A stretch of 64,000 bases of DNA from Ruegeria sp. HKCCD8929 (GTDB lineage Bacteria; Pseudomonadota; Alphaproteobacteria; Rhodobacterales; Rhodobacteraceae): contig NZ_WPZY01000004.1 of the NCBI RefSeq assembly GCF_013031405.1, positions 372,001 to 436,000 of the forward strand, in the 5' to 3' direction. Under the pieces are notes generated by a model. The model was given only the letters and a program-made list of their open reading frames with translations, was not told where the DNA came from and ran no database searches. Numbering within the stretch: position 1 is the stretch's first letter; each line of letters opens with the position of its first letter. Position numbers and translations under genes: made by a program. Shown in pieces: positions 35,430 to 45,663 of this stretch.

Positions 35430-36944
35430 TCAGATGTCGAACTTCACGCCCTGCGCCAGTGGCAGTTCTGCAGAGTAGTTCACGGTGTTGGTCTGACGGC
35501 GCATATAGGCTTTCCACGCGTCCGAGCCGCTTTCACGCCCGCCGCCGGTTTCCTTTTCGCCACCAAAGGCACCGCCGATCTCGGCGCCCGAAGGGCCGAT
35601 ATTGACGTTTGCAATACCGCAGTCCGAGCCTGCCGCCGACAGGAACTGCTCGGCCTCGCGCATGTTCAGGGTGAAGACACAAGAGGACAGCCCCTGCGGC
35701 ACGTTGTTCTGGATCTCAAGCGCACCCGAGAAATCGTCGTAACCCATCACATAGAGGATCGGGGCGAAGGTTTCGGTCTTCACCGTCTCGCTCTGGGCGG
35801 GCATCTCGACGATGGCGGGCTCCATATAGACGCCGCCCGCGGGCACGCGATCGGTCACGCGGGCGCCGCCGTGCACCGTGCCGCCCTCAGCCTTTGCGGC
35901 CTCCAACGCGGCAGTCATGGCCGCGCCCGAGGCCTCATCAATCAGTGGGCCGATCAGGGTGCCATCGGTCAGCGGGTTGCCGATGGGCAGACCCGAATAG
36001 GCCTTTTTCAGCCGCGCAACCAGATCGTCCTTGATCGAGTTATGCACGATCAGGCGGCGCAGGGTCGTGCAACGCTGACCGGCGGTGCCGACAGCCGAAA
36101 ACACGATGGCGCGCACCGCCATTTCCAGATCCGCCGAGGGGCCGACGATCATCGCGTTGTTGCCGCCCAGTTCCAGAATGCACTTGCCGAAACGCGCCGC
36201 CACGATGGGCGCAACCGCGCGGCCCATGCGGGTTGAGCCGGTGGCCGAGATGATCGGCACGTCTTCCGATTCGACCAGAGCCTTGCCCAGATCGGCACCC
36301 CCGATCAGGGTCTGCAGCAGGCCCTCGGGCGCATCACCGAACCGGGCCACGGCGCGCTCGAATATCTTCTGGCAGGCCAGCGCGGTCAGCGGGCTTTTCT
36401 CGGACGGTTTCCAGATCACCGGATCGCCGCAGACAAGCGCCAGCGCGGTATTCCAGGACCAGACGGCGACGGGGAAGTTGAAGGCGGTGATCACGCCCAC
36501 AGGCCCTGCCGGATGCCACGTCTCCATCATCCGGTGGCCGGGGCGCTCGCTGGCGATGGTCAGGCCGTAGAGCTGGCGCGACAGGCCCACGGCGAAGTCG
36601 CAGATGTCGATCATTTCCTGCACTTCGCCCAAGCCTTCCGAGGTGATCTTGCCCGCTTCCCAACTGACCAGCGCGCCGAGGTCATCCTTGGCCGCGCGCA
36701 GTTCTTCGCCAAGCAGGCGGATCAACTCGCCCCGGCGTGGGGCGGGCACGGTGCGCCATGCCGTGAAGGCGGCTTTGGACTTGGCAAGGATCGCGCCCAT
36801 CTCGGCGGCAGGCGTTTCGGGCACTTCGCCCAGCAGGCTGCCGTCGATCGGGGAATGTATCTTGAGCGTACCGCCGGTCAGTTCGGCAGCGGTCAGGCCC
36901 AGGTTCGAAAGGGTGGTTTCAGCGGTCATGACGATGTCTTTCAT
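35430..36944 (-). CDS. Aldehyde dehydrogenase, ALDH7 type (alpha-aminoadipate semialdehyde dehydrogenase)
   Basis: The product of 504 residues has the ALDH fold with catalytic C292 (in GTAGQRCTTLRR), general-base E258 (in ILELGGNN) and the WKPSEKSPL cofactor motif. The sequence style (SPIDGSLLGEVPE, FGKCILELGGNNAMIV, GEKETGGGRESGSDAWKAYM) is that of ALDH7/AmaB enzymes, which oxidise alpha-aminoadipate semialdehyde (or its cyclic form, piperideine-6-carboxylate) to alpha-aminoadipate with NAD+. It lies three bases after a lysine/saccharopine-dehydrogenase-like gene that would make this substrate. ATG at 36929 is an alternative start. Confidence 0.88.
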   Translation of the reverse strand: MKDIVMTAETTLSNLGLTAAELTGGTLKIHSPIDGSLLGEVPETPAAEMGAILAKSKAAFTAWRTVPAPRRGELIRLLGEELRAAKDDLGALVSWEAGKITSEGLGEVQEMIDICDFAVGLSRQLYGLTIASERPGHRMMETWHPAGPVGVITAFNFPVAVWSWNTALALVCGDPVIWKPSEKSPLTALACQKIFERAVARFGDAPEGLLQTLIGGADLGKALVESEDVPIISATGSTRMGRAVAPIVAARFGKCILELGGNNAMIVGPSADLEMAVRAIVFSAVGTAGQRCTTLRRLIVHNSIKDDLVARLKKAYSGLPIGNPLTDGTLIGPLIDEASGAAMTAALEAAKAEGGTVHGGARVTDRVPAGGVYMEPAIVEMPAQSETVKTETFAPILYVMGYDDFSGALEIQNNVPQGLSSCVFTLNMREAEQFLSAAGSDCGIANVNIGPSGAEIGGAFGGEKETGGGRESGSDAWKAYMRRQTNTVNYSAELPLAQGVKFDI

Positions 36945-36947
36945 GTC

Positions 36948-38054
36948 TCAGGCTGCCTTGTTCTGTTCGGTTACGTCCCCCGCCCGGTAGAGGCGGCCAA
37001 ATTCGGTATCGAGGAAATCGGAGAGCTTCACCTGCTCCTGCCGGACAAAGCCGCGGGCGGGCAGCGCGCTGGTCCGCATCAGGTCGACGACACCCAGCAC
37101 ACCGGCGGCGGTGGCGATCTGGATGGCGCTCCAGACCTGTCCGTCGATGAGGCGGCTGAAGGATTTGTTGATGAGGGATTTCTCGCGCAACTGCCCGTCA
37201 ATCGTACCCTTGGCGGTGCAATAGACCAGAACCACATCCTGATCGGTGCGCGGCAGGGCGGCCTCGAAAATCTCCTTGAGCAGGTCGCGGCGGCGTTCCA
37301 GCCCCAGATCGCTCAGCAGCAGCTTCAGGATATCGCGGTGGCCCGGGTAACGGATTGACCGATAAGACACCGCGCGGGCCTTACCCTCCAGCGTCTCGGG
37401 CAGGGTGCCGAGACCGCCGGAGGTGTTAAAGCACTCATACTCCACCCCGTCATGGCCGAGGATTTCATAATCCTCCAGCGGTGCGGTCTTGACCCGCTCG
37501 CCGTTCACGATGGCATCGCACGGATTGCAGTATTCGTTGATCAGACCGTCGGTGGACCAGGTCAAGTTATATTTCAGTGCGTTGGTCGGATAGAGCGGCA
37601 GGGCGCCCACCTGCATGTGCAGGCTGTCCAGCGCATCGAACTCCGCCGCCAGCGCGGCGCCTGCGATGCCCACGAAACCGGGTGCCAGCCCGCATTGCGG
37701 CATGAAGGCCGTATCGCTGTCCTGCGCCAGCTCACGCACCGCGTTGGTGGCGGCCACGTCCTCGGTCAGGTCGAAATAATGCGCGCCCGCATCCCTGGCG
37801 GCCTTGGCAATCGCCGGGGTCAGGAAAAATGGCGCAGCCGAGATCACCGCATCGAAGCCTTTCAGCCCCTCGGCCAGCCCAGCCTCATCCCCGGCGTCGA
37901 TCTGTCTGGTGGCAACGCCCATCTTCTTGAGCACCGACAGCGCCGCCAGATCGTGATCGGCAACGGTGACGGAATAATTGGGCGAGGTCTTGAGCAAAGT
38001 CGCGATCATCTGGCCGATCTTCCCGGCCCCGACGACACAGATATTCCATTGCAT
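36948..38054 (-). CDS. Saccharopine dehydrogenase-like / L-lysine 6-dehydrogenase
   Basis: The 368-residue product has an N-terminal Rossmann motif ([10 protein letters not shown], near residues 7-16) and the saccharopine-dehydrogenase family fold with the [11 protein letters not shown] segment and AYF-type [11 protein letters not shown]. Proteins of this length in this family include lysine 6-dehydrogenase, which deaminates L-lysine to aminoadipate semialdehyde, and saccharopine dehydrogenases that release the same compound. No lysine-ketoglutarate reductase is adjacent, which favours the direct lysine 6-dehydrogenase route, but the substrate is not settled. It is in an operon with the ALDH7-type gene. 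Confidence 0.8.
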   Translation of the reverse strand: MQWNICVVGAGKIGQMIATLLKTSPNYSVTVADHDLAALSVLKKMGVATRQIDAGDEAGLAEGLKGFDAVISAAPFFLTPAIAKAARDAGAHYFDLTEDVAATNAVRELAQDSDTAFMPQCGLAPGFVGIAGAALAAEFDALDSLHMQVGALPLYPTNALKYNLTWSTDGLINEYCNPCDAIVNGERVKTAPLEDYEILGHDGVEYECFNTSGGLGTLPETLEGKARAVSYRSIRYPGHRDILKLLLSDLGLERRRDLLKEIFEAALPRTDQDVVLVYCTAKGTIDGQLREKSLINKSFSRLIDGQVWSAIQIATAAGVLGVVDLMRTSALPARGFVRQEQVKLSDFLDTEFGRLYRAGDVTEQNKAA

Positions 38055-38138
38055 GGCACGTCTCCTTCTTTGTCAGAAAGTGTGACGTATCCGCTGTTCG
38101 GTCTGTAGGGATCAGAGTGACGGAATGACTCATCATGC

Positions 38139-38151
38139 CGTCAAAATGACG
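38139..38151. promoter_or_regulatory. Candidate Lrp-type operator upstream of the lysine genes
   Basis: CGTCA-AAA-TGACG is a perfect 5-3-5 inverted repeat in the 114-bp gap between the Lrp-family regulator and the dehydrogenase gene, 85 bp upstream of the latter. Further GTGACG/ATGACT half-site-like copies lie just to the left (38116-38131), as expected for an Lrp/AsnC protein binding several sites. Confidence 0.42.
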
Positions 38152-38168
38152 ACAATTCCTTCAATTCG

Positions 38169-38597
38169 TCAGCTTCGGTCGATCCTCCGCCCAAACACCA
38201 CGCTGGTATTGGTGCGCTGCACGCCGGGGATCTCGGCCAGTTCATCGACCAGCACATCCAGATCCTCGATCCGTGGCGCCTCGGCCGACAAGAGCAGGTC
38301 GAACTCGCCATTGATCGACAGGCACAGCTTAACTTCCGGGTAAGCCTCCAGCCGTTTGATGATGCGCGCGGTCTCTTTCTGCTGAACCTCCAGCATCACC
38401 ACCACCTGCACCTTGCCCTCATCCTGTGGCTCGCGCAGGACCACCGAGTATCCGGCGATCACCCCGCGATCCTCCATCCGGCTGATACGCTCATGCACGG
38501 TGGTGCGGGCCACGCCCAGCTTTGCCGCGATCCTGGTGGTCGAGTCCCGCGCATTGTGCTGCAGGGCGGCAATGATGCGGCGGTCGAGCTGGTCCAT
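38169..38597 (-). CDS. Lrp/AsnC-family regulator, probably of lysine degradation
   Basis: The 142-residue product has the N-terminal winged HTH (LDRRIIAALQHNARDSTTRI, then ARTTVHERISRMEDRGVI) and the C-terminal RAM domain that binds amino acids and builds octamers (VMLEVQQKETARIIKRLEAY). It lies 114 bp upstream of the lysine/saccharopine dehydrogenase on the same strand. Local regulators of this type usually activate the neighbouring catabolic operon when the amino acid is present. Confidence 0.92.
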   Translation of the reverse strand: MDQLDRRIIAALQHNARDSTTRIAAKLGVARTTVHERISRMEDRGVIAGYSVVLREPQDEGKVQVVVMLEVQQKETARIIKRLEAYPEVKLCLSINGEFDLLLSAEAPRIEDLDVLVDELAEIPGVQRTNTSVVFGRRIDRS

Positions 38598-38656
38598 GAA
38601 GGCTCCGAATTGCGGGTCGTGTGTTGTCCCGGTTTAGGGCAGATCACGCCCGGCGC

Positions 38657-39976
38657 TCAAGGCTGTTGCGGGTAACGAGGGTGCAACTCGTCGATGATGA
38701 TGGCGTGGCTGTGCGGAGCGCCGCCCGCCAGATGCGGATGATCCAGCGGCAGATCGTGATGGCTGTGCTGCATCGACCGGGCGCTGTTTCTGGGCCAGAC
38801 CATCAATGCTGCGATAATGCCCGCCGCCGACGCGACGGTGACCGCGGCCATCACCACTGTGGCACCGCTTGTGGTCATCAGCCAGCCGGACAGGGGATAG
38901 AAGACCAGCCAGCAGGCATGCGACAGCGTGAACTGCGCGGCAAAGACGGCCGGGCGGTCCTCGGGGTGGGCCGAGCGTGTCAGCAACCGGCCCGAGGGGG
39001 TCAGCGTGACCGAATAGCCGAACCCGATCGCGGCCCAGCCCGCCACCAGAACCGGCAGGGTCAGGGGCGCCGTCACGGTCAGTACCGTCATCACCGCCAT
39101 CGCCCCGGTCCCGATCACCGCGCCGCCCAGCATGACCCGCCGATCCTCAATCCGGGCCAGCAGACGCGGCAGCAGCAGCGCGGCGATCATCGAGCCGCCG
39201 CCGAATCCGGCCAGCGCCAGCGCCACCGCACTTTCGCCCAGGCCCATATCGGCGCGCACGATGACCACCGTATTGACGATGACCATCGCACTCAGTCCTG
39301 CGGCCACCCAGCTGAGCGCCAGCAGCCCGCGCAGGCGGGGTGTTTTCAGGTAGATACGTATCCCCCGGGTCGTCCGGTCATAGATCCCGCGCGGGGCCGC
39401 CGGTTTCGGCGATGGCAGGATCACCGACACCACCAGCAGGGCCGAGGCGACAAAGCCGAACCCCGTGCCCCAGAACAGGCTGTCAATACTCACCAGCATC
39501 AGCAGCGCAGCCGCCAGCATCGGGCTGAGCAGGCTTTCCATGTCCATAGCCAGCCGCGACAGGGATAGCGCCCGGGTGTAGTCCTCCTCATTCGTCAGCA
39601 CGTCCGGGATGGTCGCCTGAAACGCCGGCGTGAACCCGGCCGAGGCCGATTGCAGCACGAAGATCAGCACATAGACCTGCCAGATCTCGGTCACGAACGG
39701 CAGGCAGACGGCAACCGCCGCGCGCACCAGATCCAGCGCCACCAGCATCCGGCGGCGGTTGATCCGCTCGGCAAAGGCCGCCGCGATGGGCGCCACGACC
39801 ACATAGGCCACCATCTTGATGGTCAGCGCCGTGCCCAGCACCAGCCCTGCCGCGTCTCCGGCCAGATCGTAGGCCAGCAGGCCCAGCGCCACGGTGGCCA
39901 GCCCGGTGCCGGTCAGCGCAACGATCTGGGCCGCGAACAGGTGGCGATAGACCCGGTTTCCCAGAACACTCAGCAC
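38657..39976 (-). CDS. MFS exporter with His-rich C-terminal tail, probable metal efflux (NreB-like)
   Basis: This is a 439-residue major facilitator with 12 hydrophobic segments and the inter-helix motif FAERINRRRMLVALD. The C-terminal tail after the last helix (about residues 400-439) is soluble and holds eight histidines in motifs such as QHSHH, DHPH and PHSH. Such tails occur in nickel and cobalt exporters of the NreB type. The upstream gene, four bases away, is a CsoR/RcnR/InrS-type metal sensor. Metal export is therefore likely; the metal is not determined. Confidence 0.78.
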   Translation of the reverse strand: MLSVLGNRVYRHLFAAQIVALTGTGLATVALGLLAYDLAGDAAGLVLGTALTIKMVAYVVVAPIAAAFAERINRRRMLVALDLVRAAVAVCLPFVTEIWQVYVLIFVLQSASAGFTPAFQATIPDVLTNEEDYTRALSLSRLAMDMESLLSPMLAAALLMLVSIDSLFWGTGFGFVASALLVVSVILPSPKPAAPRGIYDRTTRGIRIYLKTPRLRGLLALSWVAAGLSAMVIVNTVVIVRADMGLGESAVALALAGFGGGSMIAALLLPRLLARIEDRRVMLGGAVIGTGAMAVMTVLTVTAPLTLPVLVAGWAAIGFGYSVTLTPSGRLLTRSAHPEDRPAVFAAQFTLSHACWLVFYPLSGWLMTTSGATVVMAAVTVASAAGIIAALMVWPRNSARSMQHSHHDLPLDHPHLAGGAPHSHAIIIDELHPRYPQQP

Positions 39977-39979
39977 GGC

Positions 39980-40231
39980 TCACAGAAACTTGGTGATGGT
40001 TTTGAAATCCGCGGTGTCGGCCTCGGCGCCTGGGGAAAGGCAATGATCGATGTGATCGTGGATCAGCGCCCGTTTGGCATTGGTGATCGCCTTTTCCACG
40101 GCAAAGAGCTGCTGCGCGATATCGGTGCAGGGCGCTTGCGCGTCGAGCATGGTGATCACCTTGGCCAGGTGTCCATGCGCCCGCTTCAGTCGGGCGGTGA
40201 TCTGCGGGTGGGATGCGTGTGGCTGTGTCAT
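39980..40231 (-). CDS. CsoR/RcnR/InrS-family metal-sensing repressor
   Basis: The 83-residue all-helical protein belongs to the DUF156 family of tetrameric repressors. The metal ligands can be read as C35, H60 and C64, with spacings of 25 and 4 that equal the Cys-His-Cys set of CsoR and InrS. RcnR has His in the last position and FrmR lacks it. The extra N-terminal ligand of RcnR/InrS at position 3 is Gln here, though His occurs at 5 and 8. It may sense Cu(I) or Ni(II). A 21-bp inverted repeat with a C-tract sits ten bases upstream. Confidence 0.88.
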   Translation of the reverse strand: MTQPHASHPQITARLKRAHGHLAKVITMLDAQAPCTDIAQQLFAVEKAITNAKRALIHDHIDHCLSPGAEADTADFKTITKFL

Positions 40232-40240
40232 GTCTTATCC

Positions 40241-40261
40241 CTATCCTCCCCATAAGGATAG
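40241..40261. promoter_or_regulatory. Candidate operator of the metal-sensing repressor
   Basis: CTATCCT-CCCCATA-AGGATAG is a perfect 7-bp inverted repeat around a C-tract, the kind of site (AT-containing arms flanking a G/C tract) bound by CsoR/RcnR/InrS proteins. It lies 9 bp upstream of the repressor ATG and would control repressor and exporter together. Confidence 0.6.
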
Positions 40262-40290
40262 AGTCAAAGCGGAAATGGGATACGCCGAGG

Positions 40291-40315
40291 AAAAAGGCGC
40301 GCCGGATGGCGCGCC
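40291..40315 (-). terminator. Intrinsic terminator of glf
   Basis: On the minus strand, GGCGCGCC-ATCC-GGCGCGCC followed by TTTTT forms an 8-bp GC-only stem with a four-base loop and U-tract. It lies 32 bp after the glf stop and separates glf from the metal-efflux genes. Confidence 0.85.
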
Positions 40316-40347
40316 GATCAGCGGTTCTTTGGGATGCGATGCCCGTT

Positions 40348-41759
<1,412 letters not shown>

Positions 41760-44012
41760 ATGGCTGAGGCGGCATCATCCGGCAACATGTCGCTGTGCAC
41801 GTTGCACGCCGTGCGTCAGGGGCCCGTGACATTGCTGGACGCGGTGACCGGAGATGCTCCGGGCATCACCCACCTGTTCTTCACCCACGACACGCCCATG
41901 GACCGGATCGCGCCGGGTGAAGGCGTGTCAGTCATCATGGCACATTCTGTCGGCGGCGCCCCAAGGATCACGGTGTCGTATGAGGCAGACGGCCCGATCC
42001 CCATGTTGTTCGACCAGGTGCCGGTGACGGTTTCGCCCTCTCCCCGGCAAAGGGACCTGATGGAGGCGCGCAACGTGGCGCTTGCCATCCGCAACGGAGA
42101 GCGGGCGTCCCTGGTAATGGACTGGCTGCGCTGCAATCACCGCTTACACGGGATGAACGGCGCCGTAATCCTGTCGCGCGCCCGACCGGGCTCCGATCCG
42201 CAATTTGCCGAGGACCTGAGCGCAGCAATCACCGAGAGCGGGCTTGATTGCGCTGTTCTGCTGGTCGATGTGAATCACCCTCTGGGCCACAAAACCCTGC
42301 CGTCCGAAGCGCATCCCTATTGCGTGCCCGAAGCGCCGGGCAAGGACCGGATGGAGATACCTGAGCCAGACCCGTGGCACGCGCCGCTGGCCGATGTGCT
42401 GTATTACGAATGGGCACGCGCGCGATATCTGGGTGCCGCAAGGGCCGTGGCGAATATCGACGTGCATGATCTGCTGCCCGAGCCTGAGGGACCGGGGATT
42501 TTCGACCGGGCGGCTGACGCCCAGACAGGGTACATCTCCCTGCATGGACGCCATTGCTATCCGTGGCGCGTGCGCAATGGCGACGCGCCCGAATTCGCGG
42601 ATCATGCCTGCGTACAGTTTGACACGCCCCAGATCCGCCGCCGCTGGTGTGTCGCTCCGCACAAGCTGCCGGACGATTGTGTCTGGCGCTTTCTCCGTAT
42701 CGGCGGCGCGGCGCCAGAGCCGGATCAGGTTCAGGAGTTCTACCGCTGCATGGCACTCCGCCATCCCGCCAAGCCGGTCACCCTGATCGTGCCCAGATCC
42801 AGCTTGGTCAAGCATCCGCCGCTCTTGCAAACTCTGTCGCAGCATTTCGAAAAAGACCCGGTTCGCCCGCCGCCCGAAAAGCTGCAGGTCAAAACCAATG
42901 GCAAGCGCGCAATCGTCACCACCATGAAGAACGAAGGCCCGTTCATTCTGGAGTGGATTGCCTATCACCGGGCCATCGGCATCGACGATTTCCTCGTCTA
43001 CACCAATGACTGCACGGATGGCACCGACACGATCCTCGATCTGTTGCAGCAGATGGGGGTCGTTCAGCATCGCGAAAACCCGTTCCGGCAGACCGATCTG
43101 AAACCGCAGCACGCAGCGCTGGGCGCGGCTGAATCCGAGCCGGTGATTTCCGAAGCGGAATGGATTATGTGCATGGATGTCGATGAATACATCAACATCA
43201 AATGCGGCGATGGGACACTCGACGCGCTGTTTGCCGAACTGGGCGACGTCAACATGATCTCGATGACATGGCGTCTGTTCGGCAATGCCGGCATTCACGC
43301 CTTCGATCCGGACTTCATCACCCGGCAATTCACCCGCTGCGCGCCCGAATACACCCGCAAACCGCATCAGGCCTGGGGGTTCAAGACGCTGTTCAAGAAC
43401 ACCGGCATCTACCGCAAGATGGGCGTGCACCGCCCCAAGGGCCTGAAGCCGCAATTGTGGGAGGAAATCCGCTGGGTGAACGGGTCGGGCAAACCGATGC
43501 CACGCCATACCTTCCGCAACGCTTGGCGCTCGACCATCGACAGCTACGGCTACGATCTTGTGCAGCTCAACCACTATGCGGTCCGCTCGGCCGAGAGCTT
43601 TCTGGTCAAGCGCGACCGGGGCCGGGTGAACCATGTGGATCGCGATCAGGGTCTGGCCTACTGGTTCCGGATGAACAACAACGCCGACAGCGACACCTCG
43701 ATCCAGCGGATGCTGCCCCGGGTGCGGGCCGAATTTGACCGGCTTATGGAGAACCCGGAACTGGCGGCTGCACATAGCGCGGCGATCCAGGCGCATCGGG
43801 ACAAGATCGCCGAACTACAGGCGATGCCAAAACAGGCGCAGTTTTATGCGGAACTGACGGGCGCACGGATGGAGAAACTGTCTCATATGCACGCGCATTT
43901 CGGTGCAAACGTGTTCTTGCAGGGTCCAGAATCGGTTCCGGACGAGGTGCTGAAGAAAAACCCGGATGAGGAGTTCTTTTTCACCGTCGAGCGCGGAGAA
44001 ACCGAGCACTAG
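41760..44012 (+). CDS. Large glycosyltransferase with GT2-like domain
   Basis: The 750-residue product has a C-terminal half with a GT-A glycosyltransferase domain of the Glyco_tranf_2_4 type. The domain starts near residue 380 (KRAIVTTMKNEGPFILEWIA), with DDFLVYTNDCTDGTDTILD, then a metal-binding DxD in CMDVDEYIN near residue 472 and a HYAVRSAESFLVKRDRG block. The N-terminal 370 residues match nothing I recognise and may be a second catalytic or binding domain. It probably transfers a sugar in exopolysaccharide or LPS decoration, as it lies next to glf. The start is uncertain (41760 or 41788). Confidence 0.78.
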   Translation: MAEAASSGNMSLCTLHAVRQGPVTLLDAVTGDAPGITHLFFTHDTPMDRIAPGEGVSVIMAHSVGGAPRITVSYEADGPIPMLFDQVPVTVSPSPRQRDLMEARNVALAIRNGERASLVMDWLRCNHRLHGMNGAVILSRARPGSDPQFAEDLSAAITESGLDCAVLLVDVNHPLGHKTLPSEAHPYCVPEAPGKDRMEIPEPDPWHAPLADVLYYEWARARYLGAARAVANIDVHDLLPEPEGPGIFDRAADAQTGYISLHGRHCYPWRVRNGDAPEFADHACVQFDTPQIRRRWCVAPHKLPDDCVWRFLRIGGAAPEPDQVQEFYRCMALRHPAKPVTLIVPRSSLVKHPPLLQTLSQHFEKDPVRPPPEKLQVKTNGKRAIVTTMKNEGPFILEWIAYHRAIGIDDFLVYTNDCTDGTDTILDLLQQMGVVQHRENPFRQTDLKPQHAALGAAESEPVISEAEWIMCMDVDEYINIKCGDGTLDALFAELGDVNMISMTWRLFGNAGIHAFDPDFITRQFTRCAPEYTRKPHQAWGFKTLFKNTGIYRKMGVHRPKGLKPQLWEEIRWVNGSGKPMPRHTFRNAWRSTIDSYGYDLVQLNHYAVRSAESFLVKRDRGRVNHVDRDQGLAYWFRMNNNADSDTSIQRMLPRVRAEFDRLMENPELAAAHSAAIQAHRDKIAELQAMPKQAQFYAELTGARMEKLSHMHAHFGANVFLQGPESVPDEVLKKNPDEEFFFTVERGETEH

Positions 44013-44053
44013 CCCCAGCGGCCGCGGCGTTGTGCGCCGCAGGCTCTGGGGCT
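44011..44053. repeat. Long hairpin spanning the glycosyltransferase stop codon
   Basis: AGCCCCAG (44011-44018) pairs with CTGGGGCT (44046-44053), and inside it GCGGCG (44024-44029) pairs with CGCCGC (44035-44040), with an internal loop between. The stem begins at the TAG stop and ends 22 bp before the next gene. There is no T-tract. It may act as a transcript end or a processing hairpin that lowers expression of the next gene. Confidence 0.5.
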
Positions 44054-44075
44054 ATATCCGGATGAGGACTAGGGC

Positions 44076-44978
44076 GTGTGCAGCAAAGCCCGCGTCAAAA
44101 CACGGGACAAGGGCCAGAACTTGGGCGGGCAGGGCAGCATTTCGTATCAGATCGGCCATCCGTTCGACGGGTGCCGGGACCTGCCTTGGGCGCTGCGCCG
44201 CGACGCCGACGACTACGGATCGCATAATGTCAAAACGCCAAGACCTGCGGCTTATCGCGCCGCAATTGCCGAGTTCATAAAGTCCCCTCAGACGGCAAAC
44301 GCCGAGGAAGTGGCCAAGCGGCTCCCAACGCTGGACGAGGGCACGCATCTGGTCCTCTCGGATATCGACCTGATGGAGCCGGGATTGCGCATGTGGGACG
44401 GTCACACCTGGTTTCCCGGTCTGGGGCGGCGGGCCGCGCAGATCCGCGCGCTGTTCCCCGACGCACAGCTTCGGTTCCTCCTCAGCCTGCGCAGCCCAGA
44501 CCGGCTGCTCTCGGATGCGCTGACCCGCGGCTCAAAACTGCCCGACGATCCCGATCCGTTTGCCCTCAGCTGGTGCGGTCTGGTCAACGAACTGCGCACC
44601 GAGCTGCCCGATGTGCCGATCACCACCTGGTGCGCCGAGGAACTTCCGTTTGTCTGGGAACGCGTGCTGCGCGCCGCCGCTGCCCTCCCGCCTGACGCGG
44701 ATGTCCCCGGAAAGCTGACCCCGCTAGAAAGCGTTCTGGACCCCGAGGCGATGGCCCGGCTCGACTCCTATCTGCAGGACCGCCCCGATTTCTCGGACGA
44801 GATGCGGGCACGGGTCATCTCGCTGTTCCTGGACAAGTTCGCGGCCCCCGAAAAGCTGGAGGAAGAACTGGTGATCCCAGGCTGGGACGATCAGAAGCAC
44901 GAAGAGATGGAGGCGCGCTACGCCGCCGACGTGGAAGCGCTCGCCGCACTCGAAGGTGTTGATCACATCGCCGCCTGA
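44076..44978 (+). CDS. Unknown protein, possibly linked to surface glycan synthesis
   Basis: I do not recognise this 300-residue soluble protein. It has no signal peptide or membrane segment. Visible features are an N-terminal GQNLGGQGSISYQIGHPFDG stretch, an alpha/beta middle part with LVLSDIDLMEPG and FPDAQLRFLLSLRSPDRLLSDAL, and a helical, acidic C-terminus. The RFLLSLRSPDRLL pattern is reminiscent of the PAPS-related segment of sulfotransferases, but the N-terminal P-loop-like motif is not clear. It follows the glycosyltransferase on the same strand. The start is GTG at 44076. Coding is supported by length and codon pattern. Confidence 0.7.
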   Translation: MCSKARVKTRDKGQNLGGQGSISYQIGHPFDGCRDLPWALRRDADDYGSHNVKTPRPAAYRAAIAEFIKSPQTANAEEVAKRLPTLDEGTHLVLSDIDLMEPGLRMWDGHTWFPGLGRRAAQIRALFPDAQLRFLLSLRSPDRLLSDALTRGSKLPDDPDPFALSWCGLVNELRTELPDVPITTWCAEELPFVWERVLRAAAALPPDADVPGKLTPLESVLDPEAMARLDSYLQDRPDFSDEMRARVISLFLDKFAAPEKLEEELVIPGWDDQKHEEMEARYAADVEALAALEGVDHIAA

Positions 44979-44990
44979 ATCCGCGCGCAG

Positions 44991-45019
44991 TTGAGTTTGC
45001 CCACCAAACCTCCTATCTC
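44991..45019 (+). promoter_or_regulatory. Sigma-70-type promoter of the rnd-kdsD-lpt unit
   Basis: TTGAGT (44991-44996) and TATCTC (45014-45019) are separated by exactly 17 bp and lie 30 bp upstream of the RNase D start. This is a good fit to alphaproteobacterial housekeeping promoters. Confidence 0.5.
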
Positions 45020-45048
45020 GGGGCCGGTACGGCACAAAGGACATTTGC

Positions 45049-45663
45049 GTGGCTAACCATCTCTACAAAAACGACCTGCCTGACGGGCTGGATCTTGGCC
45101 CGATCGTGGCCATCGACTGCGAAACCATGGGGCTGAACCCGCATCGCGACCGGCTCTGCGTGATCCAGATGTCGGGCGGTGATGGCAACAGCCACATCGT
45201 GCAGGTGGAAAAGGGTCAGGCGCATGCCCCGAACCTGTGTGCCATGCTGGAAAACCCCGATGTGCTGAAGCTGTTTCACTTTGGCCGCTTCGACATCGCC
45301 GCCATGTACCACACCTTCGGCGCGCTGGCCGCGCCGGTCTACTGCACCAAGATCGCCAGCCGTCTGGTGCGCACCTATACCGACCGGCACGGGCTCAAGA
45401 ACCTGTGTCAGGAACTGATCGGCGTCGATATCTCGAAGCAGCAGCAGATGAGCGACTGGGGTGCCGAGACCCTTACGGACGCGCAGCTCGACTATGCGGC
45501 CTCGGACGTTCTTTACCTTCACCGCCTGCGCGAGGAGTTGGACAAGCGCCTTGCCCGCGAAGGCCGGAGCGACATGGCGCAGGCCTGTTTCGACTTCCTG
45601 CCCATGCGCGCCCGGCTCGACCTCGCCGGATGGCCCGAAACGGATATCTTTGCCCACTCATGA
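45049..45663 (+). CDS. rnd: Ribonuclease D-like 3'-5' exonuclease
   Basis: This is a 204-residue DEDD-family exonuclease. The active-site acidic residues are visible in IVAIDCETMGLNP (Exo I), FHFGRFDIAAMY (Exo II) and LDYAASDVLYL (Exo III, with the tyrosine of the DEDDy class). It lacks the C-terminal HRDC domains of full-length RNase D, as is common for the small alphaproteobacterial form, which acts in structured RNA 3' trimming. The GTG start has an AAAGGA site. Its stop overlaps kdsD by four bases. Confidence 0.88.
   Translation: MANHLYKNDLPDGLDLGPIVAIDCETMGLNPHRDRLCVIQMSGGDGNSHIVQVEKGQAHAPNLCAMLENPDVLKLFHFGRFDIAAMYHTFGALAAPVYCTKIASRLVRTYTDRHGLKNLCQELIGVDISKQQQMSDWGAETLTDAQLDYAASDVLYLHRLREELDKRLAREGRSDMAQACFDFLPMRARLDLAGWPETDIFAHS

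Noticed and set aside
42144..43796. 550-codon minus-strand open frame
   Set aside because: It is antisense to the glycosyltransferase gene, whose DxD and other motifs read clearly on the plus strand.
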